Shown piece by piece: positions 27,157 to 34,904 of a DNA stretch of 64,000 nucleotides (the stretch's first letter is position 1; every line of letters starts with the position of its first letter). A model generated the notes under the pieces. The model was given only the letters and a program-made list of their open reading frames with translations. It was not told the DNA's origin and made no database searches. Source of the stretch: Streptomyces dengpaensis (GTDB lineage: Bacteria > Actinomycetota > Actinomycetes > Streptomycetales > Streptomycetaceae); NCBI RefSeq assembly GCF_002946835.1, contig NZ_CP026652.1:620001-684000 (forward strand), in the 5' to 3' direction. Both the position numbers and the translations under genes were made by a program.

Positions 27157-27855
27157 ATGGAACTGCACCACGAGTTCACGGTCCCGGTCCCGGTCCAGGA
27201 CGCCTGGCGGGTCCTCCTCGACATCGAGCGGGTCGCCCCGTGCATGCCGGGCGCGACGGTCGAGGACTACGACGGCAAGACCGTGACCGGTTCGGTGAAG
27301 GTGAAGGTGGGCCCGATCACGGTCACGTACCGGGGCACCGGCGTCTTCGAGGAGCAGGACGAGGAGACGCACCGGATGGTCCTGATCGCGAGCGGCAAGG
27401 AGACACGCGGCCAGGGCACGGCGCGGGCGCGGGTCACCGGCACACTCAGCGAACGCGACGGCGGCACCGCCGTGTCCGTGGACACCGATCTGACGGTGAC
27501 GGGCCGTCCGGCGCAGTTTGGGCGCGGCGTCATGGCGGAGGTGGGCGACAAGCTGGTCGGGCAGTTCGCGGACTGTCTGTCCCAGCGCCTCGAAGAATCC
27601 CAGCGCGTCGGCGAGTCCGGCCGACGCGACGACGCCGCCCGGCTGGACGAATCCGGCCGACGTGACGAGTCCGGCAGGCTCGAACAAACCGAGCTGATCA
27701 ACGAGTCCACGGTTTCGGCAAGTTCCGAGCCGGAGCCGATCGACCTGCTCCGGACGGCAGGGGTGCCGGTCGCCAAGCGGCTGGTGGCGGGGTTCGCCGC
27801 GGTCGCCGCGGCAGTCCTGGTGATCTCGCGGCTACGACGCCGTACGCGCCGCTGA
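27157..27855 (+). CDS. coxG: CoxG-like SRPBCC protein with C-terminal membrane anchor
   Basis: 232 residues, preceded by GGAGAGAG. The first about 150 residues are a START/SRPBCC fold with PVPVQDAWRVLLDIERVAPCMPGA, the CoxG signature. Then follows a charged Arg/Glu/Ser linker (about 150-200) with repeated ESGRRD motifs, and a hydrophobic helix near residues 205-225. CoxG proteins are thought to hold the hydroxylase at the membrane. Last gene of the operon. Confidence 0.88.
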   Translation: MELHHEFTVPVPVQDAWRVLLDIERVAPCMPGATVEDYDGKTVTGSVKVKVGPITVTYRGTGVFEEQDEETHRMVLIASGKETRGQGTARARVTGTLSERDGGTAVSVDTDLTVTGRPAQFGRGVMAEVGDKLVGQFADCLSQRLEESQRVGESGRRDDAARLDESGRRDESGRLEQTELINESTVSASSEPEPIDLLRTAGVPVAKRLVAGFAAVAAAVLVISRLRRRTRR

Positions 27856-27907
27856 GTGCTGCGGCCGGCCTCGTCCCGGTGACCGGCGATCACCTGCGTG
27901 CCGGACG

Positions 27908-27938
27908 AAGGCCCTCGTAGCGGAGCTACTTGGGCCTT
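27908..27938. terminator. Stem-loop terminator after the molybdenum hydroxylase operon
   Basis: 14-nt arms AAGGCCCTCGTAGC / GCTACTTGGGCCTT, loop GGA, two internal mismatches. It lies 53 bp after the CoxG stop. A further hairpin with perfect 9-bp arms (CTTCCCCGA 27989-27997 / TCGGGGAAG 28009-28017) follows at the broken end of the metallophosphoesterase remnant. Confidence 0.65.
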
Positions 27939-27999
27939 TGGCCGGTGCGGCGAGAGGGCGTGCCGGGCGGCGTGGGGGCGTGCCTGAACTTCCCCGAGG

Positions 28000-28322
28000 C
28001 CGCTTAGGTCGGGGAAGCGTTCGGCGCAGCGGCGTTCGCGGCCCTGGGCGGCGCCGGTCTCGTGGACGACTCCGAAGCGCAGGCCGCCCAGTTCGGCGCG
28101 GGCGATCTCGGGGAGGCGGGCGCGCAGGGCCGGGCCGTCGTTGTTGCCGTACACGCCGATGACCCGGTCGGCGCGGTCCTCCAGCAGGTCGAGAGTGGCG
28201 ATGTCCACCCAGTCGCCCGCGTGGATCACGACGTCGGCGAGCGGGATGCCGGCGAGCAGTTGCTCCGGCAGTTCGCTGGCCCGCTGGGGCAGGTGGGTGT
28301 CGGACATGAGGAGGAGACGCAC
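28000..28322 (-). pseudogene. Truncated metallophosphoesterase (YfcE/MJ0936-like)
   Basis: The N-terminal about 105 residues are normal for the family: MSDTHLP (first metal ligands), HAGDWVD, YGNNDG and VVHETG. The match stops at RCAERFPDL, just where the family continues with the GHSH metal box and the C-terminal sheet. Instead the frame runs on through hairpin DNA and antisense to CoxG. Without the last His ligands it should be inactive. The GTG at 28322 (or ATG 28307) is 13 nt after the phosphatase stop, so it once formed an operon with it. Confidence 0.7.
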
Positions 28323-28334
28323 TCCCTCAGGCTG

Positions 28335-30773
28335 TCACTCCAGGACGACCTCGGCCCAGACCTGCTTCCCTCCGCTCACCGGCACGGTCCCCCACGCCGC
28401 CGACATGGCCTCGACGAGGAGGATGCCGCGTCCTCCGGTGGCCTCCCAGCCGATGCTGGTGGGCTTGATCGGCGATCGCGCCGAGTTGTCGGCGACCGCG
28501 ACCCGCAGACGGTGGTTGACCAGGGTGAGGTCGAGCCTGACCTGCCCGTCGGTGTGCACGAGGGCATTGGTGACGAGTTCGGAGACGATGAGGAGCACGG
28601 CGTCCGTGTAGTCGCCCGTGTCCCAGGCGCGCAGGGTGCGCTTGGTGAAGCGGCGGGCGTGTCCGACCGCCTCGGGGACCCGCCAGATGGTCCAGCTCTC
28701 GCGGCGCGGGCGCACCGCCAAGCCGTCGTAGCGCATCAGGAGGAGGGCGACGTCGTCGCTGCGGTTGGCGCCCGCGAGCAGTCCGTCGGCGACGAGTCCG
28801 AGGTGGCCCGGGTCGGAGGCGCCCAGCTCGGAGGCGAGCCGGTTCAGGCCGTCCTCGATGTCGACCTCGACGGACTCGACGAGACCGTCCGTGGTCAGCG
28901 CCACGACGGTGCCGGGCTGCAGCCGCAGCGGGCTCATGGGGAATTCGGCCTGGGTGAGGACACCGAGCGGCGGTCCGCCCTCGGACTCGGGGACCTCCGT
29001 GCGGCCGTCCGGGTGGCGCAGCACCGGGGGCAGATGTCCGGCGCGCACGTACCAGGCGGAGCCCTCCTCCATGTCGACGTCGACGTAGCAGCAGGTGGCG
29101 AAGAGGTCGGTCTCCAGGTCGACGAGGAGCCGGTTGGCGTGCGAGACCACCACGTCCGGGGGATGCCCTTCGATGGCGTACGCGCGCAGGGCGGTGCGCA
29201 TCTGGCCCATGAGGGTCGCGGCCGAGGTGTTGTGTCCCTGGACGTCGCCGATGACGAGGGCAACGTGGTTGTCGGGCAGCGGGATCACGTCGTACCAGTC
29301 GCCGCCGACCTCCAGGCCCGCCGTGGTCGGGAGATAGCGAGCCACGGCCACCGCGCCGGGCAGCCGGGGCAGGCGGCGCGGGAGCAGGGTGCGCTGGAGC
29401 ATGCCGATGAGCTCGTGTTCGGCGTCGAAGGCACGGGCGCGCATCAGGGCCTGGCCCGCGAGCCCGGCGGCCGCGGTGAGCAGGGCACGTTCGTCGGGGC
29501 CGAAGTCGTGCGGGGCGTCCCAGCCGATCAGGCAGAGGCCGGCCATGCTTCTGCCGGAGGGCAGCGGCAGGACGGCGAGGCCGCCGGGGCCGACATCGGC
29601 AATCGCCGGTTCCAGGGGCGTCCCGGCGGGCCAGACGGCGGGGCGTCCCTCGTTGAGGGCCGCGGCGAGGGTCGGCATGGCGCGGACGGGCGCGTCGGGC
29701 CACTCCGAGCGCCATTCGGTGCGCCACAGTTCGGGCCAGGCCTCCGGCTCGGGCGGGTCGAGGAGGGTGACCACGAGGCGGTCGCCCTCGAGTTCGGCGA
29801 GCGCGATCCGGTCGGCTTGGAGGGGCCCGCGCAGTACGGCGACCACGGCGCGGCCGACATCGCGGACGGTGCCCGCGGTGGCGAGAGCCGTGGCGAGTCG
29901 CTGGACGCGGGCCACGTCGTTGACGCCGGAGCGCACCTTCGAGGCGTCGGAGACCGTGCCCACGAGCCGCGCCGGACGGCCTTCGCCGCCGGGCAGCAGG
30001 CGGGCGCGCAGCCGCAGCCAGCGCTGTCCGCCGGAGGGCTGCAGAATGCGGAACTCCAGCTCGCGGTCGCCGATGGACATGTGGTCCTGCTCCACCGCGG
30101 ACATCAGCGAGGGCAGGTCTTCCGGCACGGTCATCGACAGCAGTGTCTCCACCTTGCCGTCGAATTCGGCCGGGCTCAGGCCGAACAGCTCCAGCATCGC
30201 GTCGTCGACTTCGACGTGCCCCGTGTCCATGGAGAGGCTGAAGGAGTTGGCCTGCGGTTCGCCGGTGTCCGCGGCTGTGGCGGGCGGGCAGACGACGGCT
30301 TCGGCGAGCAGGCCCAGGCTCTCCCGGTCCTCGGGGCTGAAGCCGTCCGGGTGTTCGCTGACGGCGACCAGGCAGCCACCGTCCCGCAGCGGCAGCACGC
30401 CCAGCGAGAAGTCCTGGGAGTCCTGGGACGGCAGCCCACGGGCGTCGGCGCAGCGGCCGAGGTCCTCCGGGCCGAGCCAGCGGGGCCGGCCCGAGCGGTG
30501 GGCGTCCACCGCGGGGGATCCGTTGGAGAGGGGGTAGCTGTCGCCCATCCCGTACAGCGTCCCCGGCACCCCGGCGGACTCCGTCAGGTGCAGCGCGTCG
30601 CCGCTGTCGCTCGGCGCGTACACGGCGGCCAAGGTCGCGTGGGCGAAGACGAGGGCCTGTTCGAGGACGCGGTGGAGTCGTTCGCGCGGGTCGAGGTCCG
30701 TGGTGAGCGTCTTGAGGGCAAGTTCGACACGCGGCGTTCTCGTTCTGCGTCCCGCCGCTCCCTCACTGACCAC
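28335..30773 (-). CDS. Multidomain SpoIIE-type PP2C phosphatase with sensor and anti-sigma kinase domains
   Basis: 812 residues. Order: GAF-like sensor (about 15-170), PAS (about 175-280), second GAF (about 285-430), SpoIIE PP2C phosphatase (about 445-680) with GGDWYDVIPL and VIGDVQGHN metal motifs and SDDVALLLMR, then a HATPase_c anti-sigma-like domain (about 690-812) with ELVTNALVHT (N box) and GGRGILLVEAM (G box). Such proteins dephosphorylate anti-sigma antagonists in response to a signal and may also phosphorylate them. No sigma-factor gene is adjacent. A related protein lies at 59897-62269. Confidence 0.92.
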   Translation of the reverse strand: MVSEGAAGRRTRTPRVELALKTLTTDLDPRERLHRVLEQALVFAHATLAAVYAPSDSGDALHLTESAGVPGTLYGMGDSYPLSNGSPAVDAHRSGRPRWLGPEDLGRCADARGLPSQDSQDFSLGVLPLRDGGCLVAVSEHPDGFSPEDRESLGLLAEAVVCPPATAADTGEPQANSFSLSMDTGHVEVDDAMLELFGLSPAEFDGKVETLLSMTVPEDLPSLMSAVEQDHMSIGDRELEFRILQPSGGQRWLRLRARLLPGGEGRPARLVGTVSDASKVRSGVNDVARVQRLATALATAGTVRDVGRAVVAVLRGPLQADRIALAELEGDRLVVTLLDPPEPEAWPELWRTEWRSEWPDAPVRAMPTLAAALNEGRPAVWPAGTPLEPAIADVGPGGLAVLPLPSGRSMAGLCLIGWDAPHDFGPDERALLTAAAGLAGQALMRARAFDAEHELIGMLQRTLLPRRLPRLPGAVAVARYLPTTAGLEVGGDWYDVIPLPDNHVALVIGDVQGHNTSAATLMGQMRTALRAYAIEGHPPDVVVSHANRLLVDLETDLFATCCYVDVDMEEGSAWYVRAGHLPPVLRHPDGRTEVPESEGGPPLGVLTQAEFPMSPLRLQPGTVVALTTDGLVESVEVDIEDGLNRLASELGASDPGHLGLVADGLLAGANRSDDVALLLMRYDGLAVRPRRESWTIWRVPEAVGHARRFTKRTLRAWDTGDYTDAVLLIVSELVTNALVHTDGQVRLDLTLVNHRLRVAVADNSARSPIKPTSIGWEATGGRGILLVEAMSAAWGTVPVSGGKQVWAEVVLE

Positions 30774-31235
30774 GTCCGCAATTACAGCGCTTCCGGGCCG
30801 TTGGCGCAGCCCCTGTGACCATTCCGAATCTTGGTCGTTCCGAATCCGTCGGCCTGCGGCGCGGCACCGTCCGTGGCGCTGGGCGGGATGTCCGGGGTGT
30901 CCGCCTCGCCACGCCGATGGTGGCGCGGCTGCCGTACGGACTGTGCGCGCTGGTTCTGTACGGCGGTTCAGTTACGCCGACGCGGCGACCGCCGAGCTGC
31001 TCGGCATCCCGGTCGGCGTGGGCGGGCCTACTGCCGGACGGGCGGGAAGTCACGTCTCGACGGAGGGGCCCGCAGGTGCGAGCGCTCCGGCCCACGCGGG
31101 GCACGTACGTGCGAGAGGCGCACGCGAGGCCCGTACGCGCAAAGGGTCCGGCCCTCCCGCCGGAGGGCCGGACCCTTCCACTGCCGACCGGTACCGCCTT
31201 TCCGCGGCCGGGTCAGTGGCTGGTGGTCACCGGCG
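30774..31235. terminator. Intergenic region with a strong hairpin (31142-31177)
   Basis: Perfect 16-bp arms AAGGGTCCGGCCCTCC / GGAGGGCCGGACCCTT, 4-nt loop. It lies 58 bp past the end of the leftward S1 protease gene and is its terminator. The rest of the 462 bp should hold the promoter of the leftward phosphatase gene; open frames there do not resemble known proteins. Confidence 0.7.
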
Positions 31236-32570
31236 TCACGGAGTCGTGGTCACCAGACCCGAGCCGTCGTCAACACCGGTGCCGGACTGGTCGTTCGCAT
31301 GGCCCGCCTGGTCGTCGGCCGCACCGCCGGCCTGGTCACCGGCATCCGCCGGGTCACTCGCACCGGCGCCCGGGTCCGCCGCGTCTCCGGCTCCGGCGTC
31401 TCCGGCGCCCGCGTCCCCGGCTCCGGCATCCCCGGCGCCCGCGTCCCCGGCCCCGGCGTCACCCGCGCCCAGCGTCGCGCCGACCGCCTCCAGCGCGGTC
31501 GTGACCGGCTGGAAGAAGGTCTCGCCGCCGCTGGTGCAGTCGCCGCTGCCGCCCGAGGTCAGGCCGATCGCGCTGCCGTCCTGGGTGAACAAAGAGCCAC
31601 CGCTGTCGCCGGGTTCGGCGCAGACGTCGGTCTGGATGAGGCCGGTGACCGTGCCCTCCGGGTAGTTGACGGTGGCGTCGAGCCCGGTGACGGTGCCGTC
31701 GTTCAGACCGGTCGTGCTGCCCATACGGATGACCTGCTGGCCCACGGCGGCCTCGGCGGCCTGGGTGATCTCGACGGTCTCGCCGTTGCCGATGTTGACG
31801 ACGCTGTTGGCCTGGGTGTTCGGGTCGTCGTACTTGACGAGGGCGAAGTCGCCCTCACCGGGGAAGGTGGCCTGGTCGACGGTGGCGATCGGCGCGCCGT
31901 CCTGCGTGTCGGACCACTGGGCGGTCGCGACACCGCAGTGGCCCGCGGTGAGGAAGGCGGGGCTGCCGTCGCCCGCGGTGACGTTGAAGCCGAGCGAGCA
32001 GCGGGCGCCGCCGCCGAAGATGGCGTCTCCGCCGTCGACGAAGGTCTTGAAGGTGCCCGCGGATTTCTTGATGGTCGCCACGCCTGAGCCGAGGCCCTCC
32101 ACCGTCGACTCCAGCGTGTCCCACTTGGCGCCGGTGACGGTCGAGTCGGCGGTGACACGGATCTCGTTGGTCTTCGGGTCGACGGCCCACGCCGTGCCCG
32201 GGATCGTCGCGTCGGCCTTCAACGTCTGGGCGGCGGACTGGAGTTCGGAGGTGCTGTTCTCCACCTCGTTGGGAACCGCGCCTGCCTTCTTGATCTCGTT
32301 GACGACATTGCTGTTGTCGCCGACGACGTTGATGATGATCTGCTGCTTGGCGGCGTCGTAGTACGACCCGGCGAACGCGTCGCCCAGTTGGGAGGCGAGC
32401 TGCGAGGCGACGCCGGCGGCATCGTTCGCCTTGAAGGTCTTCGGGGTGGTGTCGTCCCCATCCGTCTGGGACGCGTTGGCATTGGGCAGCAGAAGCGCCG
32501 CCGCTCCGAGCGCCGCCACGCTTCCTGCCGCGAGAACGGCCTTGCGCTTGGGTATCCGCTTGTGACTCAA
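31236..32570 (-). CDS. Secreted S1-family serine protease with Gly-Ala-Asp repeat tail
   Basis: 444 residues with a TTG start at 32570, placed 7 nt after AGGAGG; a frame from 32669 would have no signal peptide at its start. Signal peptide KRKAVLAAGSVAALGAAALL, then a propeptide to about residue 190, then the protease domain with His211 (TAGHCG), Asp241 (GDFALV) and Ser323 (PGDSGGS). The tail has six GAGDA units and an Asp/Gly-rich end without membrane helix. It is closest to streptogrisin/alpha-lytic proteases. Unlike the protease at 3034, it should be released. Confidence 0.9.
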   Translation of the reverse strand: MSHKRIPKRKAVLAAGSVAALGAAALLLPNANASQTDGDDTTPKTFKANDAAGVASQLASQLGDAFAGSYYDAAKQQIIINVVGDNSNVVNEIKKAGAVPNEVENSTSELQSAAQTLKADATIPGTAWAVDPKTNEIRVTADSTVTGAKWDTLESTVEGLGSGVATIKKSAGTFKTFVDGGDAIFGGGARCSLGFNVTAGDGSPAFLTAGHCGVATAQWSDTQDGAPIATVDQATFPGEGDFALVKYDDPNTQANSVVNIGNGETVEITQAAEAAVGQQVIRMGSTTGLNDGTVTGLDATVNYPEGTVTGLIQTDVCAEPGDSGGSLFTQDGSAIGLTSGGSGDCTSGGETFFQPVTTALEAVGATLGAGDAGAGDAGAGDAGAGDAGAGDAGAGDAADPGAGASDPADAGDQAGGAADDQAGHANDQSGTGVDDGSGLVTTTP

Positions 32571-32773
32571 CTCTTGACCTCCTGGGGACGGGGTCGATGC
32601 CGCCGTCCGGCAGCTGACTGGGGGCGCCTGGATGGTTGTTGATACGCGTGAGCCACGTGGGGTGTTCAACTGCCGTGGTTAAAGGCAGGAGTTATGTCGG
32701 CGAAAGGCACGGAAGACGAGGCGATCCCGCCTTTTCGCCGAGCAACCGGAGAACGGCCGGCAACCGGGGAACA

Positions 32774-33196
32774 ATGCCTCGTATGACGCTGCACATCGCC
32801 GAGGCCGACAAGATCCTCTCCGACCACTTCGCCCCCTGGGTGCTCGATCTCGGGCTGTCCGTGGCGGAGTTGGACGGCCGCCGTGCGGTCCTGCGGCTGC
32901 CGTGGTCCGCGCGGCTGGCCCGGGAGGGCGGTTCCCTGTCGGGCCAGGCCCTGATGGCCGCCGCCGACACGGCGACCGTGATCGCGGTGTCCGCGGCGCG
33001 CGGCGCCTTCGTGCCGATGACCACCGTTCAGCAGTCCACGAGCTTCCAGCGGGCGGTGACGGACGCGGACGTACTGGTCGAGGCGGTCCTCACCAGGCTG
33101 GGCCGCCGGATGGCCTTCGCGGACATCACGATGACCGCCGAGGGGTCCCAGGAGATCGCGGCGCGGGCGAGCACGGTGTACGCGCTGCTGGGCTGA
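32774..33196 (+). CDS. PaaI-family hot-dog thioesterase
   Basis: 140 residues from the ATG at 32774 (GGGGA upstream; ATG 32783 also possible). The hot-dog fold is shown by LSGQALMAAADTATVIAV, corresponding to the central helix, and PMTTVQQSTSFQRAVTDADV. PaaI-like enzymes hydrolyse aryl- or acyl-CoA thioesters; substrate here unknown. The family's usual GG(A/V) HGG segment is GGSLSGQ, an atypical variant. Alone, between a divergent protease gene and a repeat region. Confidence 0.82.
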   Translation: MPRMTLHIAEADKILSDHFAPWVLDLGLSVAELDGRRAVLRLPWSARLAREGGSLSGQALMAAADTATVIAVSAARGAFVPMTTVQQSTSFQRAVTDADVLVEAVLTRLGRRMAFADITMTAEGSQEIAARASTVYALLG

Positions 33197-33788
33197 GCGA
33201 AGCGAGCCGCCGCACTCCCGGAGCGCGGCCGGGCGAAGAGAAACGCCCACTCCCGGAACGCGGCCGAGCGAAGCGAACTACCCACTCCCGGAACGCGACT
33301 GAGCGAAGGGCACTGCTGCGCCACCGGAGCGCACCGAAACAGTCCGTTACCGGTTGGCAACGGTCCGTCTCCGACCCGGAACGGAATCCCGGCTTCAGCG
33401 AATCTGCACACCGAATACGCAACGAGGTCACCGTGCGCGGCGGATCTGCACAGTCGCGCGCCCCCCTCCGCGCCATTGCGACAGGACTGTCCCATTCTTT
33501 CCGGGGGCGGCAAGAGGCCGGACGAACCGACTCCGGGAACGGTGTGAAGAACTCGCCACAGAGTCGTGTGCGCGCGTGCACGATTGGCTGGCCGTCGTCC
33601 TCAAGGTCCCAGGTGAGAGCCACGGTTGATTGGAAGCGCGGCACACGGGCGTGCTTTGATCCGTTGCGCCGCGGGTCGCACCGGCTCCCGAAAACGGGGC
33701 CACGCGCTCGCGGTGGCGGCCGTCGTCTGTCCCCAGAGGGGGGCCGCTCTCCCCCTTTTGACATACCCATACGAAGGGAAGTTCCATC
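33197..33788. other. Long intergenic region before the peptide-export locus
   Basis: 592 bp without a convincing gene. It starts with a 35-bp tandem repeat (33214-33318). Near its right end an imperfect G5/C5 hairpin followed by TTTT (about 33736-33759) lies directly before TTGACA (33758-33763); the distance to the start codon is too short for a standard promoter there, so the real promoter is probably further left. AAGGGAAG (33774-33781) is the ribosome binding site of the leader peptide. Confidence 0.5.
33214..33318. repeat. 35-bp tandem repeat, three copies
   Basis: Units start at 33214, 33249 and 33284, each beginning ACTCCCGGA(A/G)CGCG and continuing with GAGCGAAG-like sequence. A partial fourth unit (GAGCGAAGCGA) precedes the first and overlaps the end of the thioesterase gene. 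Confidence 0.9.
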
Positions 33789-34004
33789 ATGAACTCCACC
33801 CCCCGTGTTGAGACCGCCGAGATCTCGGACGCCGACCTCGACAACGTCTCCGGCGGCCTGCAGCTGAACGCCCTCGGCACCGTCACCGAGCTGGTTGACG
33901 GCGTTGCCCCGGTCTCCGGCCTGGTGGGCACGGCTGTCGGCACCGTCGAGGGTGTCACCGGTCTGAACACCGCCCCGGTCACCGGCCTGGTCGCGGGTCT
34001 CTGA
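33789..34004 (+). CDS. Double-glycine leader peptide of an NHLM/NHLP-type export locus
   Basis: 71 residues with AAGGGAAG 7 nt before the ATG. The leader (1-23) ends in ISDADLDNVSGG, a classic double-glycine site for C39 peptidases. The predicted core of 48 residues is Val/Gly/Leu/Thr-rich, has no cysteine and one serine, net charge about -3. It is an imperfect duplication: GTVTELVDGVAPVSGLVG and GTVEGVTGLNTAPVTGLVAG. Without Cys it cannot carry lanthionines, sactionines or thiazoles from Cys. No maturase gene is in the window. The core is therefore probably exported unmodified. Confidence 0.82.
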   Translation: MNSTPRVETAEISDADLDNVSGGLQLNALGTVTELVDGVAPVSGLVGTAVGTVEGVTGLNTAPVTGLVAGL

Positions 34005-34022
34005 TCGCATTTCATGCCGTTG

Positions 34023-34053
34023 AGTCCCGGAACCGCTTCCCGGTTCCGGGGCT
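34023..34053 (+). terminator. Stem-loop between the leader peptide and transporter genes
   Basis: 13-bp arms AGTCCCGGAACCG / CGGTTCCGGGGCT (one G-T wobble), loop CTTCC. It sits 19 nt after the peptide stop and 42 nt before the adaptor start. It can act as a partial terminator or 3' stabiliser so that the peptide is made in excess over its exporter, as in many bacteriocin operons. Confidence 0.7.
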
Positions 34054-34094
34054 CTCGGGTGCCGTAAATCTCCTGAACAGGTGAGGGAAGTTCC

Positions 34095-34904
34095 GTGCAG
34101 TTCCGCCAACAGGCCCTCGCCAAGCTGCAGTCGCCCGAAGAGCTCGACCTTCCGGTGCGTTTCGCCCGTCCCCAGGGCTGGCTCGTCCTCTCGGTGACGG
34201 TCGTCGCCATGGCGGCCGCGTCCGTGTGGGCCGTCAGCGGCACCGTCGCGTCCACGGTCAGCGCGCCCGCCATCCTCACGCATGGCGAGGGCAGTTACGT
34301 CCTGCAGAGCCCCGTCGCCGGGCAGGTCACCGAGATCCTCGCCAAGGAGGGCCAGCGGCTCGCCGCGAACGCCCCCGTCCTGGAGGTCCGTACGGCACAA
34401 GGCGAAACGGCCGTCGTCCGAACGGTCGCCGCGGGCCGGATCACCACGCTCGCCGCCACGATCGGCGCGATCATCTCGACCGGCGCGAACGTCGCCGCCG
34501 TGGAGAAGGTCGCCGACGCCGACGATCCGCTGTACGCGACCGTGTACGTCCCCGCCGAGAACGCCTCCACGATTCCCGCGAACGCCGCCGTCGACCTCAC
34601 CGTCCAGTCGGTGCCGACCCAGCAGTACGGGGTGTTGCGCGGCCATGTGAAGACGGTCGACCGCACGGCGCAGACCCAGCAGCAGATCGCCACGTTCCTC
34701 GGCGACAACCAGCTCGGCGAGCAGTTCACCAAGAAGGGCAGGCCGGTGGCCGTCCTGGTCCGGCTCGACCGTTCGTCCCGCACGAAGAGCGGCCTCAAGT
34801 GGTCCTCGGCGGACGGGCCGCCGTTCACCCTCACCTCCATGACCCTGGCCACGGGTTCGATCCGCCTGGCCGATCAGCGCCCCATCGATTGGCTCCTTCC
34901 GTGA
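34095..34904 (+). CDS. HlyD-like adaptor of the peptide exporter (NHLM secretion protein)
   Basis: 269 residues; GTG start after GAGGGAAG. One membrane helix near residues 34-55 (GWLVLSVTVVAMAAASVWAV), then a short periplasmic-adaptor-like barrel with YVLQSPVAGQVTEILAKEGQ, the biotinyl-lipoyl half-motif. It lacks the long coiled coil of Gram-negative HlyD proteins, as expected for an organism without an outer membrane. It would link the ABC exporters to the cell wall side. The stop overlaps the next start (GTGA). Confidence 0.85.
   Translation: MQFRQQALAKLQSPEELDLPVRFARPQGWLVLSVTVVAMAAASVWAVSGTVASTVSAPAILTHGEGSYVLQSPVAGQVTEILAKEGQRLAANAPVLEVRTAQGETAVVRTVAAGRITTLAATIGAIISTGANVAAVEKVADADDPLYATVYVPAENASTIPANAAVDLTVQSVPTQQYGVLRGHVKTVDRTAQTQQQIATFLGDNQLGEQFTKKGRPVAVLVRLDRSSRTKSGLKWSSADGPPFTLTSMTLATGSIRLADQRPIDWLLP

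Noticed and set aside
24573..27245. 890-codon minus-strand frame opposite the hydroxylase maturation genes
   Set aside because: Antisense shadow of genes with clear domains; low-complexity translation.
33758..33763. TTGACA as -35 box of the leader peptide gene
   Set aside because: A -10 at normal distance would coincide with the ribosome binding site and leave no leader.
33789..34004. Lantibiotic precursor
   Set aside because: The core has no cysteine and no lanthionine synthetase gene is in the window.
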